From: Chryseobacterium indologenes
Lineage (GTDB): Bacteria; Bacteroidota; Bacteroidia; Flavobacteriales; Weeksellaceae
NCBI RefSeq assembly: GCF_002025665.1
Contig: NZ_CP018786.1
Location: forward strand, 930,001-994,000
Reading direction: 5' to 3'
DNA: 64,000 nt
Under the pieces are notes generated by a model that saw nothing but the letters and a program-made list of their open reading frames with translations, was not told where the DNA came from and made no database searches. The position numbers and the translations under genes were made by a program. The first letter of the stretch is position 1, and each line of letters starts with the position of its first letter. Below are positions 9,722-18,406 of this stretch, piece after piece.

Positions 9722-10481
9722 TTTTCGCTTCGTTTACAAAGATTTGAGAATTTTCTAATCTGGTTTTCATAAATTGAAAATAGATCTCACGAATTTCATC
9801 CGGCGTTTCATCTGCATCATTCCAGCGTAACCAGTCTTCAGGAATCATGTTGACAATGTCTCTGAAAAGCGTATCATTCAAAATTTCATGGGCAAATTTA
9901 TCCGCTTCGTCAAGCATTTTTGCCTTGGGAAGAAGTACATGGTCTTTCACATATTTGAAAGGTGTTTTGGCCGCTGCATCAAAATTCTGCCATGAGTGAT
10001 GGAAGTAGAACGAAGCACCATTATCGATGATCCAAAGTTCTTTATGCCACATCAGCATATTCGTATTTTTAAAAGTACGGTCGATGTTGGTAATAAATGC
10101 ATCCAGCCATACTATTTTTGAAGCCAGAAGGGGATCCACACTTACTCCCGGATCATAAGTAATAGAACCGGAAAGATAATGTAACCCGAGATTCAGCCCT
10201 TCAGAAAACTTCAGAAGATCCTGGATTTCTTCATCGGCTTCCGTTCTTCCGAAATCAGCATCAAGATTAACGAAAACAAGTTCAGGAATTTTAAGTCCTA
10301 AAGCTTCGGTAATTTTCCCACCCAACAGTTCGGAAATCAGCATTTTTACTCCATGGCCTGCACCACGGAATTTTAACACATACTTGAAATCATCATCAGC
10401 TTCCGCCAGAGCGGGAAGAGATCCTCCCTCTCTCAGTGGCAGAATGTAACGCATCACGGTTACAGTTCTTAAATTCTGCAT
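9708..10481 (-). CDS. HipA-like protein kinase
   Basis: A 257-residue HipA-related (HipA_2-type) kinase fold without the usual HipB DNA-binding partner. Visible parts are a candidate ATP-binding Lys37 in FKYVLKF, the catalytic-loop-like stretch with Asp134 and Asn139 (NIDRTFKN) and a metal-binding IIDNG at 151-155, equivalent to the DFG position. It is much shorter than HipA (about 440 residues) because the N-subdomain is compact. HipA itself phosphorylates glutamyl-tRNA synthetase and causes persistence; whether this variant has a similar target is unknown. It forms a two-gene unit with the DUF3037 gene at 9338-9721. Confidence 0.82.
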   Translation of the reverse strand: MQNLRTVTVMRYILPLREGGSLPALAEADDDFKYVLKFRGAGHGVKMLISELLGGKITEALGLKIPELVFVNLDADFGRTEADEEIQDLLKFSEGLNLGLHYLSGSITYDPGVSVDPLLASKIVWLDAFITNIDRTFKNTNMLMWHKELWIIDNGASFYFHHSWQNFDAAAKTPFKYVKDHVLLPKAKMLDEADKFAHEILNDTLFRDIVNMIPEDWLRWNDADETPDEIREIYFQFMKTRLENSQIFVNEAKNARG

Positions 10482-10496
10482 GCAGCAAAAATAAGC

Positions 10497-11753
10497 TTAT
10501 TTTTTAATAATTTTTTTAGTGAATTCCTTTTCGCCTGTTTTATATTTCAGGAAGTAAACTCCGCTGGTCAGATGCTGAAGTGAAATATTGTAGCCAGCTT
10601 CTGTTTTATTCAAATGATAAGGAATGATTTTTCCTGATATATCTGTAAGAGAAAGTATCTCAACTTTATTTTTAGAAGCAATGTTGATAAGGTTTTGAAC
10701 AGGATTTGGATAGATTTGAATACCGTTTTCTATAGTTGTTTCCGCAGTATTTAATGTGCTTACAACAACCAGTTTTGTTTTAGTGGTGGTTGCTCCGCAG
10801 GCATCTGTTGTAAGTTTTACATTATAACTTCCTCCCACAGCATAGGTGTGCATAGGATTTTCCAGAGTAGAAGTAGTACCATCACCAAAATCCCATGAAT
10901 ATGAAGCCGCATTCTGGGTTGTATTCGTAAACTGAACGGTTCCTGCTCCATTTATCTGATAGGTGAATCTGCTGTGAACATCATTGTTGGTTACATACCA
11001 TTTACCGGGCTGGTTATATACTTCTGTTTTCACAATATCTTTGATCAGCTGTGCCTGTGACGGAGTAAGATTTCCATTAAAAGGAATCTGTGTTGGATCT
11101 TTCTTGAATATAATAGTGTAAAATGTATACGCAGCTGCCATAGAACCTATATAACTAGGATGTGATTCGTCCTGATCATACAATTCAATTGCTGGGTTTT
11201 GCTCTCTGATTGTTCTCCAGACTTTACCTACAGGAGAGACAATTCCTTCATTGTTCATAGCCATTTCCATATAACGGTTATAAATTTGAGTGTCCATTCC
11301 CAGGTATGTACAGACCGTTGGAAGACCAGGACAGTTGGTTGCATCACCATTTTTACGCCCCCAGGTCATGTAGAAAATAACATTTCCACAAGGATTGGCT
11401 GTTTTAATTAAATTGGAAAGCTGAAGGGCATAAGGATACACCTGATTTTGTACCTGTGAATCGGGAAACGAAGGAAGCTGGCTCTGTTCCTGTAATACCA
11501 CGTAATCCCAGTTTCCCTGATTAATGTCTGAAATGACATTGGGATTATTGGAATGATCCTGCAGGGTAGCACCTCCCGGAGTCTGACTGTGATGTTCAAA
11601 TATATCGCCATTAGATGTGGCAATGCTTTGAATAAGGCCAGGTAAATTGTTAACGTAAGTATAACTGTTTCCAATAAAGAAGACTCTTTTGGTGGTCTGA
11701 CTGAGGAGTAAAGAAAAAGTAATTAAAAATAAAAAAAGTAGAGTTTTTTTCAT
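10497..11753 (-). CDS. Secreted SGNH-hydrolase-like protein with PKD and T9SS sorting domains
   Basis: A 418-residue protein with a signal peptide (about 1-18). An SGNH/GDSL-like domain carries VFFIGNSYTY (block I Ser) and DESHPS (block V His). A PKD domain follows (SYSWDFGDGTTS, about 285-296). The C-terminal type A sorting domain begins at IQIYPNPVQN and ends in basic residues (KKIIKK), the signal used by the type IX secretion system for export and surface attachment. Likely a surface esterase or carbohydrate-modifying enzyme; substrate unknown. It ends close to the HipA-like kinase start but looks functionally unrelated. Confidence 0.85.
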   Translation of the reverse strand: MKKTLLFLFLITFSLLLSQTTKRVFFIGNSYTYVNNLPGLIQSIATSNGDIFEHHSQTPGGATLQDHSNNPNVISDINQGNWDYVVLQEQSQLPSFPDSQVQNQVYPYALQLSNLIKTANPCGNVIFYMTWGRKNGDATNCPGLPTVCTYLGMDTQIYNRYMEMAMNNEGIVSPVGKVWRTIREQNPAIELYDQDESHPSYIGSMAAAYTFYTIIFKKDPTQIPFNGNLTPSQAQLIKDIVKTEVYNQPGKWYVTNNDVHSRFTYQINGAGTVQFTNTTQNAASYSWDFGDGTTSTLENPMHTYAVGGSYNVKLTTDACGATTTKTKLVVVSTLNTAETTIENGIQIYPNPVQNLINIASKNKVEILSLTDISGKIIPYHLNKTEAGYNISLQHLTSGVYFLKYKTGEKEFTKKIIKK

Positions 11754-11814
11754 AAATTTCAGTTTGAATTAATCCTATAAATATAAATAATATTAAGTAA
11801 AGCCAGTTTGTTTT

Positions 11815-12657
11815 ATGAATTTGATTATAGAAAAGAATATATACTTAGAAAATAAAGAAACAAAAGGTTTTCTTGCTGATATTTTTTATAAAGACACTCA
11901 AGAAAAACTTCCTTTGGTCATATTTGTTCACGGATACAAAGGGTATAAAGATTGGGGAGCCTGGAATCTGATGGCAGAAAAGTTTGCTGAAGCAGGTTTT
12001 TTCTTCGTCAAGTTTAATTTTTCGCACAACGGAACCACAACAGATGATCCGTTTAACTTCGGAGATCTTGAAGCTTTTGGACAGAATAATTATTCTAAAG
12101 AACTTTCAGATCTTGGTGTTGTAATTGATCACTTTAGTAAAGATCCGCATGTGGATGATGAAAAGATTGTGCTGATCGGGCACAGCAGAGGAGGAGGGAT
12201 TTCTATTATTAAAACTTTTGAAGACGAAAGAATCAACGGTTTGATTACGTTGGCCAGTGTGGATACTTTAGATCGTTTCCCAAAAGATACTGCTTTTGAA
12301 AACTGGAAAAATAATGGTGTTTATTATGCTTTGAATGGGCGTACCCAACAGGAAATGCCTCATTATTATCAGTTTTATGAAGATTATGAAAAAGATATTC
12401 ACCGTTTTGATGTAGAACGGGCTACAGAAATGGCTAAAGCTCATATGTTGATTATTCATGGAACAGAAGATGAAGCGGTAGAGGTGAAGCAGGCAGAACA
12501 TCTTCATATTCTTCACCCCAATTCTGAATTGTTTCTGATTGAAAATGCTAACCATACTTTCGGGGCAAAAGAACCATGGGAAGGAAATGAATTACCAAAA
12601 GATCTCAATACTGTAACTGAAAAATGTATTGATTTTATCAAAGGAAAATTGAAATAA
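11815..12657 (+). CDS. Cytoplasmic alpha/beta hydrolase
   Basis: A 280-residue alpha/beta hydrolase with no signal peptide. It shows the oxyanion region IFVHGYKG, the nucleophile elbow GHSRGGG, an acid in HGTEDEAV and His in ENANHTFG. The fold covers dienelactone-hydrolase-like and acylpeptidase-like enzymes. The HSRGG elbow and short lid suggest a small-ester or peptide-bond hydrolase, but specificity is not evident. It is divergent from the secreted SGNH gene across a 61-base gap and is followed by a lipoprotein gene 48 bases downstream on the same strand. Confidence 0.85.
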   Translation: MNLIIEKNIYLENKETKGFLADIFYKDTQEKLPLVIFVHGYKGYKDWGAWNLMAEKFAEAGFFFVKFNFSHNGTTTDDPFNFGDLEAFGQNNYSKELSDLGVVIDHFSKDPHVDDEKIVLIGHSRGGGISIIKTFEDERINGLITLASVDTLDRFPKDTAFENWKNNGVYYALNGRTQQEMPHYYQFYEDYEKDIHRFDVERATEMAKAHMLIIHGTEDEAVEVKQAEHLHILHPNSELFLIENANHTFGAKEPWEGNELPKDLNTVTEKCIDFIKGKLK

Positions 12658-12705
12658 AACGTTTAAAACTACGTTATTATACATTAACCACCATAAAATA
12701 TAATT

Positions 12706-13215
12706 ATGAGAAAAATTATTGCAGGCGCATTTGCGCTTTCACTATGTGTTGTTTCATGTAAAAAAGAAGCAAAAACAGACTCTTCTGTAAGCAGTGATAC
12801 TTTGGCAGCCGTAATGCCTAAGGATTCCGTAACAACTCCAAAAACAGATTCAGCAGCAACTGCAGCTCCTTCTGCTCCTGCTCCGGATAATGTTATTACC
12901 AAAAACGTTGGGAAATATCCTCATGATATTAAATTCTTTGAAGATAAAGGTATCTCAGAAAGACTGAAAAAGCTTATTGGTGCTGAGTATGGTGAGATGG
13001 TAAAGAATTTCAATGTGGAAAGTCCTATTGCATCAGAAAATGGAATCTACAAACTGACAGGATGCAAACAGCACGATTGCCCGGGATATGCTACAAGTAT
13101 TTTCTACGATGCTAAAAATGATAATCTAAACGTTTCTATCGATAAAAACGGTAAAGCAACAGAATTTGCTGAAAAAGGAAAAATTACTGTTTCAGAATCG
13201 CTTAAATCCAAATAA
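12706..13215 (+). CDS. Hypothetical lipoprotein
   Basis: A 169-residue predicted lipoprotein: basic start, hydrophobic core and the lipobox ending in VVSC-K (Cys18). A low-complexity Ser/Thr/Ala/Pro linker (about 25-65) follows, of the kind that spaces a surface domain from the membrane. The folded part (about 66-169) contains three cysteines, one in CKQHDCPG. I do not recognise the domain. It is followed at once by a strong terminator, so it may be transcribed with the hydrolase at 11815-12657. Confidence 0.8.
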   Translation: MRKIIAGAFALSLCVVSCKKEAKTDSSVSSDTLAAVMPKDSVTTPKTDSAATAAPSAPAPDNVITKNVGKYPHDIKFFEDKGISERLKKLIGAEYGEMVKNFNVESPIASENGIYKLTGCKQHDCPGYATSIFYDAKNDNLNVSIDKNGKATEFAEKGKITVSESLKSK

Positions 13216-13250
13216 TAAAAAAGGAGTGAAACTTTCACTCCTTTTTTTAT
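13216..13250. terminator. Bidirectional terminator
   Basis: GGAGTGAAA (13223-13231) pairs with TTTCACTCC (13233-13241), flanked by an A-run and a T-run, between convergent lipoprotein genes. Confidence 0.85.
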
Positions 13251-13269
13251 TGATTTTCAATAGATATCT

Positions 13270-13872
13270 TTAGTTCGTTTTAACAGCGTTCTTTTTTACT
13301 GCCTTTAAAAGACTTCGAAAGTTTTTCATAGTCATCATTTCTGTTGAAGGATCGAAGATAGTCACCTTTTGATCTTTCTCCACTGAAACTTCTGAATATG
13401 CTTTGAGTGAATATATTTTCTTCATAGTGCTGATATCATAAACATCCATCATTGCAAAAGTTTCATTTTTTTTATATTCATATTGTGTTCCAATTGAATT
13501 GTCTAAACCGTTTCGCACTTTCATGGTGTAGATGTTTACCAGGAAATTGAAATCAGAGTTGCTTTTCAATACCTCAAGATCTTCAGTTTCCGGATCAAAA
13601 GGAATACTATTTTGAATTATATTTTCTGCTTTTGCCGTTTTTAAGTCAAAGGCTTTGCCATAGCTTAAATCCTGGAATAGTTGAAATGTCTCTTTGCTCA
13701 TCATTTCTCGGTGGTGCGAATCTACATCCGTTTTGATATTGTTAATCAGCCACTTTTTGTCCTTCGAAAATACCAATGACTTGCTATAGATCCCATAATC
13801 TTTTTTTACAGGATAATAGCATGATTGTAATGTAATTAAGAGAAAAAGAAAGAAAATGTATTTTTTCATCAA
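13270..13872 (-). CDS. Hypothetical lipoprotein
   Basis: A 200-residue protein with a short signal peptide and lipobox LQSC-Y (Cys17), hence probably lipidated. The rest is a soluble domain rich in charged residues with a repeated pattern of short beta-strand-like segments and no known motif. It is 10 bases downstream of the flavin reductase gene on the same strand and may be read through from it, but no functional link is visible. I do not recognise the family. Confidence 0.75.
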   Translation of the reverse strand: MMKKYIFFLFLLITLQSCYYPVKKDYGIYSKSLVFSKDKKWLINNIKTDVDSHHREMMSKETFQLFQDLSYGKAFDLKTAKAENIIQNSIPFDPETEDLEVLKSNSDFNFLVNIYTMKVRNGLDNSIGTQYEYKKNETFAMMDVYDISTMKKIYSLKAYSEVSVEKDQKVTIFDPSTEMMTMKNFRSLLKAVKKNAVKTN

Positions 13873-13882
13873 TAAATTCAGA

Positions 13883-14704
13883 CTATTTAATCAAAATCTT
13901 CCAGGCTTCTTCAACTTTACTTTCCAGAAGTAATTTCTGGGCATCAAGATGGATATTTTCATCGGCATGAAAGTCTCCGGCAGGTAATATTTCCGTATTG
14001 GCAAGCATTCCAAGGTCATTTCCTGTAAACACTTTACTGTACTTAATAGAATCTGGTAGCAGATCGAAACCAATTCCTTTTGTTACCAAAGGTTTTGGCA
14101 CTTCAAAAAGACTGTTTTCATTGCTTCTTGAATACCAGTTACTGCCTAAACGGGCTACCATATCCAGTTTTTTCTGATCCAGATTTCCGGCCTCATTCAG
14201 ATATTCTTCTCTGATATGGATTTTCTGAACTTCACAGATCACCAGATTTCCGGCACCACCCTGATCTCCCAATGATTTTACCTCTAAAACTTTACATTCA
14301 AAGTTAACAGGACATTCTTCAATCAGTTTCGGCTGTACAAGATCTGCATCTTTCATGGTAAGACCGGATTTGATAAATTCATTGACTCCGGTTTCGTATT
14401 CTGTAGAAGCTAAAGAGATCTGCTGTACAATCGGAAAGTTTACTGTTCCGATTACTACTTCAGGAACTTCAATAACATTTTCCAGTGTATGTTTGGTAGT
14501 ATTATCACGTACCCTCCTCGATGGTGAAAAAATTAAAATAGGAGGAACTGTACTGAACATATTAAAAAAACTGAACGGAGATAAGTTATTATTACCGTCT
14601 TTATCCACTGTAGAAGCCAATGCAATGGGACGTGGTGAAACGGCTGTCTGCATAATGGTCTGCAATTGTACGGAGGTTATCTCGGAGGGGATTACTGTTT
14701 TCAT
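13883..14704 (-). CDS. Flavin reductase-like (FMN-binding split barrel) protein
   Basis: A 273-residue protein of the flavin reductase-like family. The N-terminal half carries PRPIALASTVDKDGNNNLSP and SFFNMFSTVPP, typical of the flavin-binding split barrel, and a conserved NFECKVLEV segment. Such enzymes reduce FMN/FAD or bind flavin for a partner oxygenase. Placement beside fumarylacetoacetase and 4-hydroxyphenylpyruvate dioxygenase fits an accessory role in aromatic amino acid breakdown in flavobacteria, but that is inferred from context. Confidence 0.85.
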   Translation of the reverse strand: MKTVIPSEITSVQLQTIMQTAVSPRPIALASTVDKDGNNNLSPFSFFNMFSTVPPILIFSPSRRVRDNTTKHTLENVIEVPEVVIGTVNFPIVQQISLASTEYETGVNEFIKSGLTMKDADLVQPKLIEECPVNFECKVLEVKSLGDQGGAGNLVICEVQKIHIREEYLNEAGNLDQKKLDMVARLGSNWYSRSNENSLFEVPKPLVTKGIGFDLLPDSIKYSKVFTGNDLGMLANTEILPAGDFHADENIHLDAQKLLLESKVEEAWKILIK

Positions 14705-14784
14705 ATTCTATTTAACCACAAAGGCACAAAAGTTTTAAGTAAAATACTTTTAATCATTAAAGTTTAAAAAAGCATATCATAATA

Positions 14785-15174
14785 TTAATTTATAAAGGTT
14801 TCCTGCCCTTCGTGATATAGATTTTTTACATTAAAATTGACTAAAATGCCTTTGGGTTTCTTCATTAAGTTAATATAGTTAAGAAGTTGAGCTCAATGAA
14901 TATCATTAAGCTTTGTAACTGACTTTAATTCTACCACAATTAAGTCCTCAATTAAAAAGTCGCAAAAGAAATCACAATTAATTTCTTTTCCTTTATAATG
15001 TACCGGAACTTTCAATTCAGATTTAAAATTAATATTTCTTAATTTGAATTCTTCTTCCAAACATTTATGATATACGCTTTCCAATAAACCAGGACCTAAA
15101 ATTTTGTGAACTTCTATGCAAGCACCATTTATTTTATAGGTAAGATCTGTTAAGTATGATTGCGTAATCATCAA
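14785..15174 (-). pseudogene. GxxExxY-family protein gene interrupted by one in-frame stop
   Basis: The intact 5' part (14893-15174, 93 codons) encodes the family signature GPGLLESVY followed by the PD-(D/E)xK-like core ending VVELKSV. Translation stops at TGA (14893-14895) just after LNDIH. Reading on in the same frame gives AQLLNYINLMKKPKGILVN and NVKNLYHEGQ to a TAA at 14785-14787, which is exactly the normal family C-terminus, giving about 129 residues. So a single nonsense change, with no frameshift, truncates the gene. The family is widespread in Bacteroidota and of uncertain function. The stop removes the last two helices or strands but leaves the putative catalytic E-x-K. Confidence 0.85.
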
Positions 15175-15203
15175 TTCTTTTGTGACTTTTGTGGTAAAAA
15201 AAA

Positions 15204-16451
15204 TTAAAGTGTTGGAATGATTTTACCGGAAACTTCCCCGAAACCTACTCTTACACCATCTTTTTCTGCCCAAGCCTTCATGGTAACCGTATCATTATCT
15301 TCAATGAATTTTCTTTCTTCGCCGTTGCTTAATGATAAAGGATTTTGTCCTCTCCATGTAAGCTCAAGCATAGAACCGAAAGATTTTGGATCACTTCCTG
15401 AAATGGTACCGCTGGCATATAGGTCACCTACTTCCACATTACATCCGTTCACGGTGTGGTGTGCCAGTTGCTGAGTCATATTCCAGTACATGTGTTTGTA
15501 ATTACTTTCACAGATCAGGTTTTGATCTCCGTTTTCAGGTTGGATATATACCTCAAGGTTGATATCGTAATTTTTATCACCTTCAAATTTTAAATATTCT
15601 AAAACTTCAGGATCCTGAGTTGGAGAAGCTGTTCTGAATGGTTCCAAAGCTTCAAGCGTAACCACCCATGGAGAAATTGAAGAACCGAAGTTTTTTGCAA
15701 GGAATGGCCCTAGTGGAACATATTCCCAAGATTGGATATCTCTTGCAGACCAGTCATTGAAAACTACCATTCCGAAGATCGCATCTTCTGCATCTTTGGT
15801 AGAGATACTTTCTCCCATCTCTGTATTTTTATTGATGATGAAAGCCATTTCCAGTTCGAAATCCAATTGTTTAGATACTCCGAAAACCGGTTTGTCTGCA
15901 TCGGCGGGTTTCGTCTGACCTTTAGGACGGTTGATTTCCGTTCCGGAAACTACGATAGAGGATGCTCTTCCGTGGTAACCTACAGGTAAATGTTTCCAGT
16001 TGGGTAATAAAGCGTTTGCCGGATCACGGAACATTTTTCCTACGTTGGTAGCATGTTCGATGCTGCTATAGAAATCTGTATAATTCGGGATGTGAACAGG
16101 CATCATCATTTTTACTTTATCCAGGTCATAGAAAGCCTCTTCAATGGTTTTCTGATCTTTTGATAAAGTTGATCCTTCCTGTAATAAAGTTTGGATTTTA
16201 GTACGAACAGCATTGGTAACAGGTTTACCAAGTTCAATAAATTCGTTGATGGTATACGCTTCAAAAACATTGTCGTCTAATCCTTCAATATCTTCAAAAT
16301 AACCAAGATCATACAATGTAGCAAGATCAATTACCTGATCTCCGATTCTTGTACAGCATCCGATATATTCTTTGTTAAAAACTGCGACTCCGAAAGGAAT
16401 ATTGTGTATAGAAAAATCCGAATTTGAGGAGTAGTCTACAAATGATTTCAT
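15204..16451 (-). CDS. fahA: Fumarylacetoacetase
   Basis: A 415-residue enzyme that hydrolyses fumarylacetoacetate to fumarate and acetoacetate, the last step of tyrosine breakdown. The active-site elements of the FAH family are visible: DFYSSIEHATNVG with the catalytic His, LPVGYHGRASS, the metal-binding glutamates in FELEMAFI, and VFNDWSARDIQ with the metal-binding Asp. Full length. It lies 30 bases before the start of the broken GxxExxY gene and in the same block as hpd and hmgA, so the pathway assignment is firm. Confidence 0.96.
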   Translation of the reverse strand: MKSFVDYSSNSDFSIHNIPFGVAVFNKEYIGCCTRIGDQVIDLATLYDLGYFEDIEGLDDNVFEAYTINEFIELGKPVTNAVRTKIQTLLQEGSTLSKDQKTIEEAFYDLDKVKMMMPVHIPNYTDFYSSIEHATNVGKMFRDPANALLPNWKHLPVGYHGRASSIVVSGTEINRPKGQTKPADADKPVFGVSKQLDFELEMAFIINKNTEMGESISTKDAEDAIFGMVVFNDWSARDIQSWEYVPLGPFLAKNFGSSISPWVVTLEALEPFRTASPTQDPEVLEYLKFEGDKNYDINLEVYIQPENGDQNLICESNYKHMYWNMTQQLAHHTVNGCNVEVGDLYASGTISGSDPKSFGSMLELTWRGQNPLSLSNGEERKFIEDNDTVTMKAWAEKDGVRVGFGEVSGKIIPTL

Positions 16452-16505
16452 AAGTTTAGATTTTAGTTAGATTCAATATGATTCAGAGAAATTCCCCCGA
16501 AACAT

Positions 16506-16967
16506 TTATTTGGTCTTTTTTGAGTAAGATGCTTCATCAATCCACCTATCTCTGGTATTGACATCAATAAGGTACAGAATATTATCCTGTTGTGTCAGCA
16601 ATAACGTTTTGGTGACAGGCATTGGGATTTTTTTGTTTTCAAGCATATCTGCTCTTAAAGAAATAATATTTTTTTTCCTGATAATATCACCGGTGAAAAC
16701 ATTGGAGCTGCTTTCTCCTGTTGCCTTATCATCGAAAACTTCTACATAAGTGGCATTATTCCCTTTGATAATAATAAAGTCCCTCTCCGTATGGTCGGCT
16801 TCATCTTTAATGAAAACAAACTTTTTGTTGTCAATATTTACATTTTCAAGATGCTGATTGATGCCTTTTCTTTGTTCAAGTCGGTTAAGGATTTCATTCA
16901 AAGTTCCATATTGGGCTTTAAGCCCTAAGGTTCCCAGAAGGAAAGTCCCAATTAAAAGTTTTCTCAT
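16506..16967 (-). CDS. Exported hypothetical protein in the tyrosine-breakdown block
   Basis: A 153-residue protein when started at the ATG at 16967, which gives a clean signal peptide (MRKLLIGTFLLGTLGLKAQ). The longer reading from 17015 starts inside the hpd terminator and places a charged stretch before it, so it was rejected. The mature part is about 130 residues of mixed alpha/beta character with no cysteines or known motif. It is periplasmic by prediction. Position between hpd and fahA suggests co-regulation, but I cannot name a function. Confidence 0.75.
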   Translation of the reverse strand: MRKLLIGTFLLGTLGLKAQYGTLNEILNRLEQRKGINQHLENVNIDNKKFVFIKDEADHTERDFIIIKGNNATYVEVFDDKATGESSSNVFTGDIIRKKNIISLRADMLENKKIPMPVTKTLLLTQQDNILYLIDVNTRDRWIDEASYSKKTK

Positions 16968-16980
16968 ATACTGTGTTTTA

Positions 16981-17020
16981 TAAAAAAGTTTTGCCAGAAT
17001 ACTGTATTCTGACAAAACTT
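16981..17020 (-). terminator. Terminator after hpd
   Basis: A 16-base stem, 16986-17001 with 17005-17020 (one G-U pair), followed on the minus strand by a T-run. It separates hpd from the downstream exported protein gene. Confidence 0.85.
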
Positions 17021-17038
17021 ATATTTTCTAATGTAAAA

Positions 17039-18169
17039 TTAAAGATTACCTCTTCTTTCCTGCTCTCTTTCTAATGCTTCGAACAATGCTTTGAAGTTTC
17101 CTGCACCAAAACTCTGTGCACCGTGTCTTTCAATAATTTCGAAGAATAGAGTAGGACGGTCTTCTACAGGCTTCGTAAAGATCTGTAATAAGTATCCTTC
17201 TTCATCATGATCAATAAGTATACCTAACTCCTGAAGTTTTTTAAGATCTTCATCAATATGACCTACTCTTTCAGGAACCATGTCGTAATATGCTTCCGGT
17301 GGAGCTGAAAGGAACTCTACACCACGTTTCTTCAATTCAGTTACAGTGTGGATAATATCCTTTGTTGCCACAGCGATGTGCTGTACTCCTTCACCTTCGT
17401 AGAAATCAAGATATTCTTCTACCTGAGATTTCTTTTTACCTTCTGCAGGTTCGTTAATAGGGAATTTAGCATATCCGTTTCCGTTTGACATTACTTTAGA
17501 CATCAATGCAGAATATTCTGTATTGATCTGCTTATCGTCAAAAGAAAGGATGTTTACAAATCCCATTACTTTTTCGTACCATTCTACAGTTGGGATCATT
17601 CTGTTCCAGTCAACATTTCCTACACAGTGGTCTACATATAATAAACCTGCTTCTTCAGGCTTATAATCGCTTTCCCACTTTTCATAACCAGGCATGAAAG
17701 CTCCGTTATAATTTTTTCTTTCCACAAACATGTGAACAGTTTCCCCATACGTGTAGATACCAGACATTCTTACCTCACCATGCTCATCAGTTAACGTTAC
17801 GGGCTCTAAATAAGGCTTTCCACCTCTTTTAGTTGTTTCCTCGAAAGCTGCATAAGCGTCATCTACCCAAAGTGCCAAAATTTTTACTCCGTCACCATGT
17901 TTTTTTACGTGCTCGCTGATAGGAGAGTCAGACTTTAGTCCTGTTGTTAATACCAATCTGATTTTTCCCTGTTGAAGCACATAAGATGCACGGTCTCTTA
18001 CTCCTGTTTCAGGACCCGCATAAGCTACAGACTGAAAACCGAAAGCGGTTTTGTAATAATGGGCAGCCTGTTTTGCATTTCCTACATAAAACTCAATATA
18101 ATCTGTACCGTTAATCGGTAAGAAATTTTCTGCTTGAGCTATTTTCTCGGCAAATGTAAGTGTTGACAT
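17039..18169 (-). CDS. hpd: 4-hydroxyphenylpyruvate dioxygenase
   Basis: A 376-residue Fe(II) dioxygenase converting 4-hydroxyphenylpyruvate to homogentisate. Two vicinal-oxygen-chelate domains are seen. The iron triad maps to His181 (VDHCVGN), His264 (VQHIAVA) and Glu344 (LFFEIIER). The C-terminal helix ends in the expected GAGNFKALFEALEREQ. Full length. It is ended by its own terminator. The upstream gap (18170-18370) contains the interrupted palindrome CTTAA-N6-TTAAG near 18284-18299, a possible regulator site, with no known regulator assigned. Confidence 0.97.
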   Translation of the reverse strand: MSTLTFAEKIAQAENFLPINGTDYIEFYVGNAKQAAHYYKTAFGFQSVAYAGPETGVRDRASYVLQQGKIRLVLTTGLKSDSPISEHVKKHGDGVKILALWVDDAYAAFEETTKRGGKPYLEPVTLTDEHGEVRMSGIYTYGETVHMFVERKNYNGAFMPGYEKWESDYKPEEAGLLYVDHCVGNVDWNRMIPTVEWYEKVMGFVNILSFDDKQINTEYSALMSKVMSNGNGYAKFPINEPAEGKKKSQVEEYLDFYEGEGVQHIAVATKDIIHTVTELKKRGVEFLSAPPEAYYDMVPERVGHIDEDLKKLQELGILIDHDEEGYLLQIFTKPVEDRPTLFFEIIERHGAQSFGAGNFKALFEALEREQERRGNL

Positions 18170-18373
18170 ATTTTCTCTTTTACTTTTATTTTATTGGTAT
18201 GCAAATTACAAAATTCTTAGATATGGCGAAAATATTCCCAAGGATTCATTGAATATATTTAACATAACGTTAAAGAAGAGTTTACTTAAGTATATTTAAG
18301 TTTCATAAGTCTAAAATCATCTGCCTACATTTGTTATACAAAAGACAAGTGAAAAAAAATATTTCGAAACATG

Positions 18374-18400
18374 AAAGCCGTAGATACTCTCTACGGCTTT
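18374..18400 (-). terminator. Stem-loop after the regulator-like gene
   Basis: A perfect 11-base stem: AAAGCCGTAGA (18374-18384) with TCTACGGCTTT (18390-18400) and a 5-base loop, just past the stop codon of the minus-strand gene at 18407. The T-run is weak on the minus strand. Confidence 0.65.
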
Positions 18401-18406
18401 CTTATT

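Noticed and set aside
18326..18333. TACATTTG promoter-like box on the plus strand
   Set aside because: No -33 element at the right distance and no plus-strand gene downstream.
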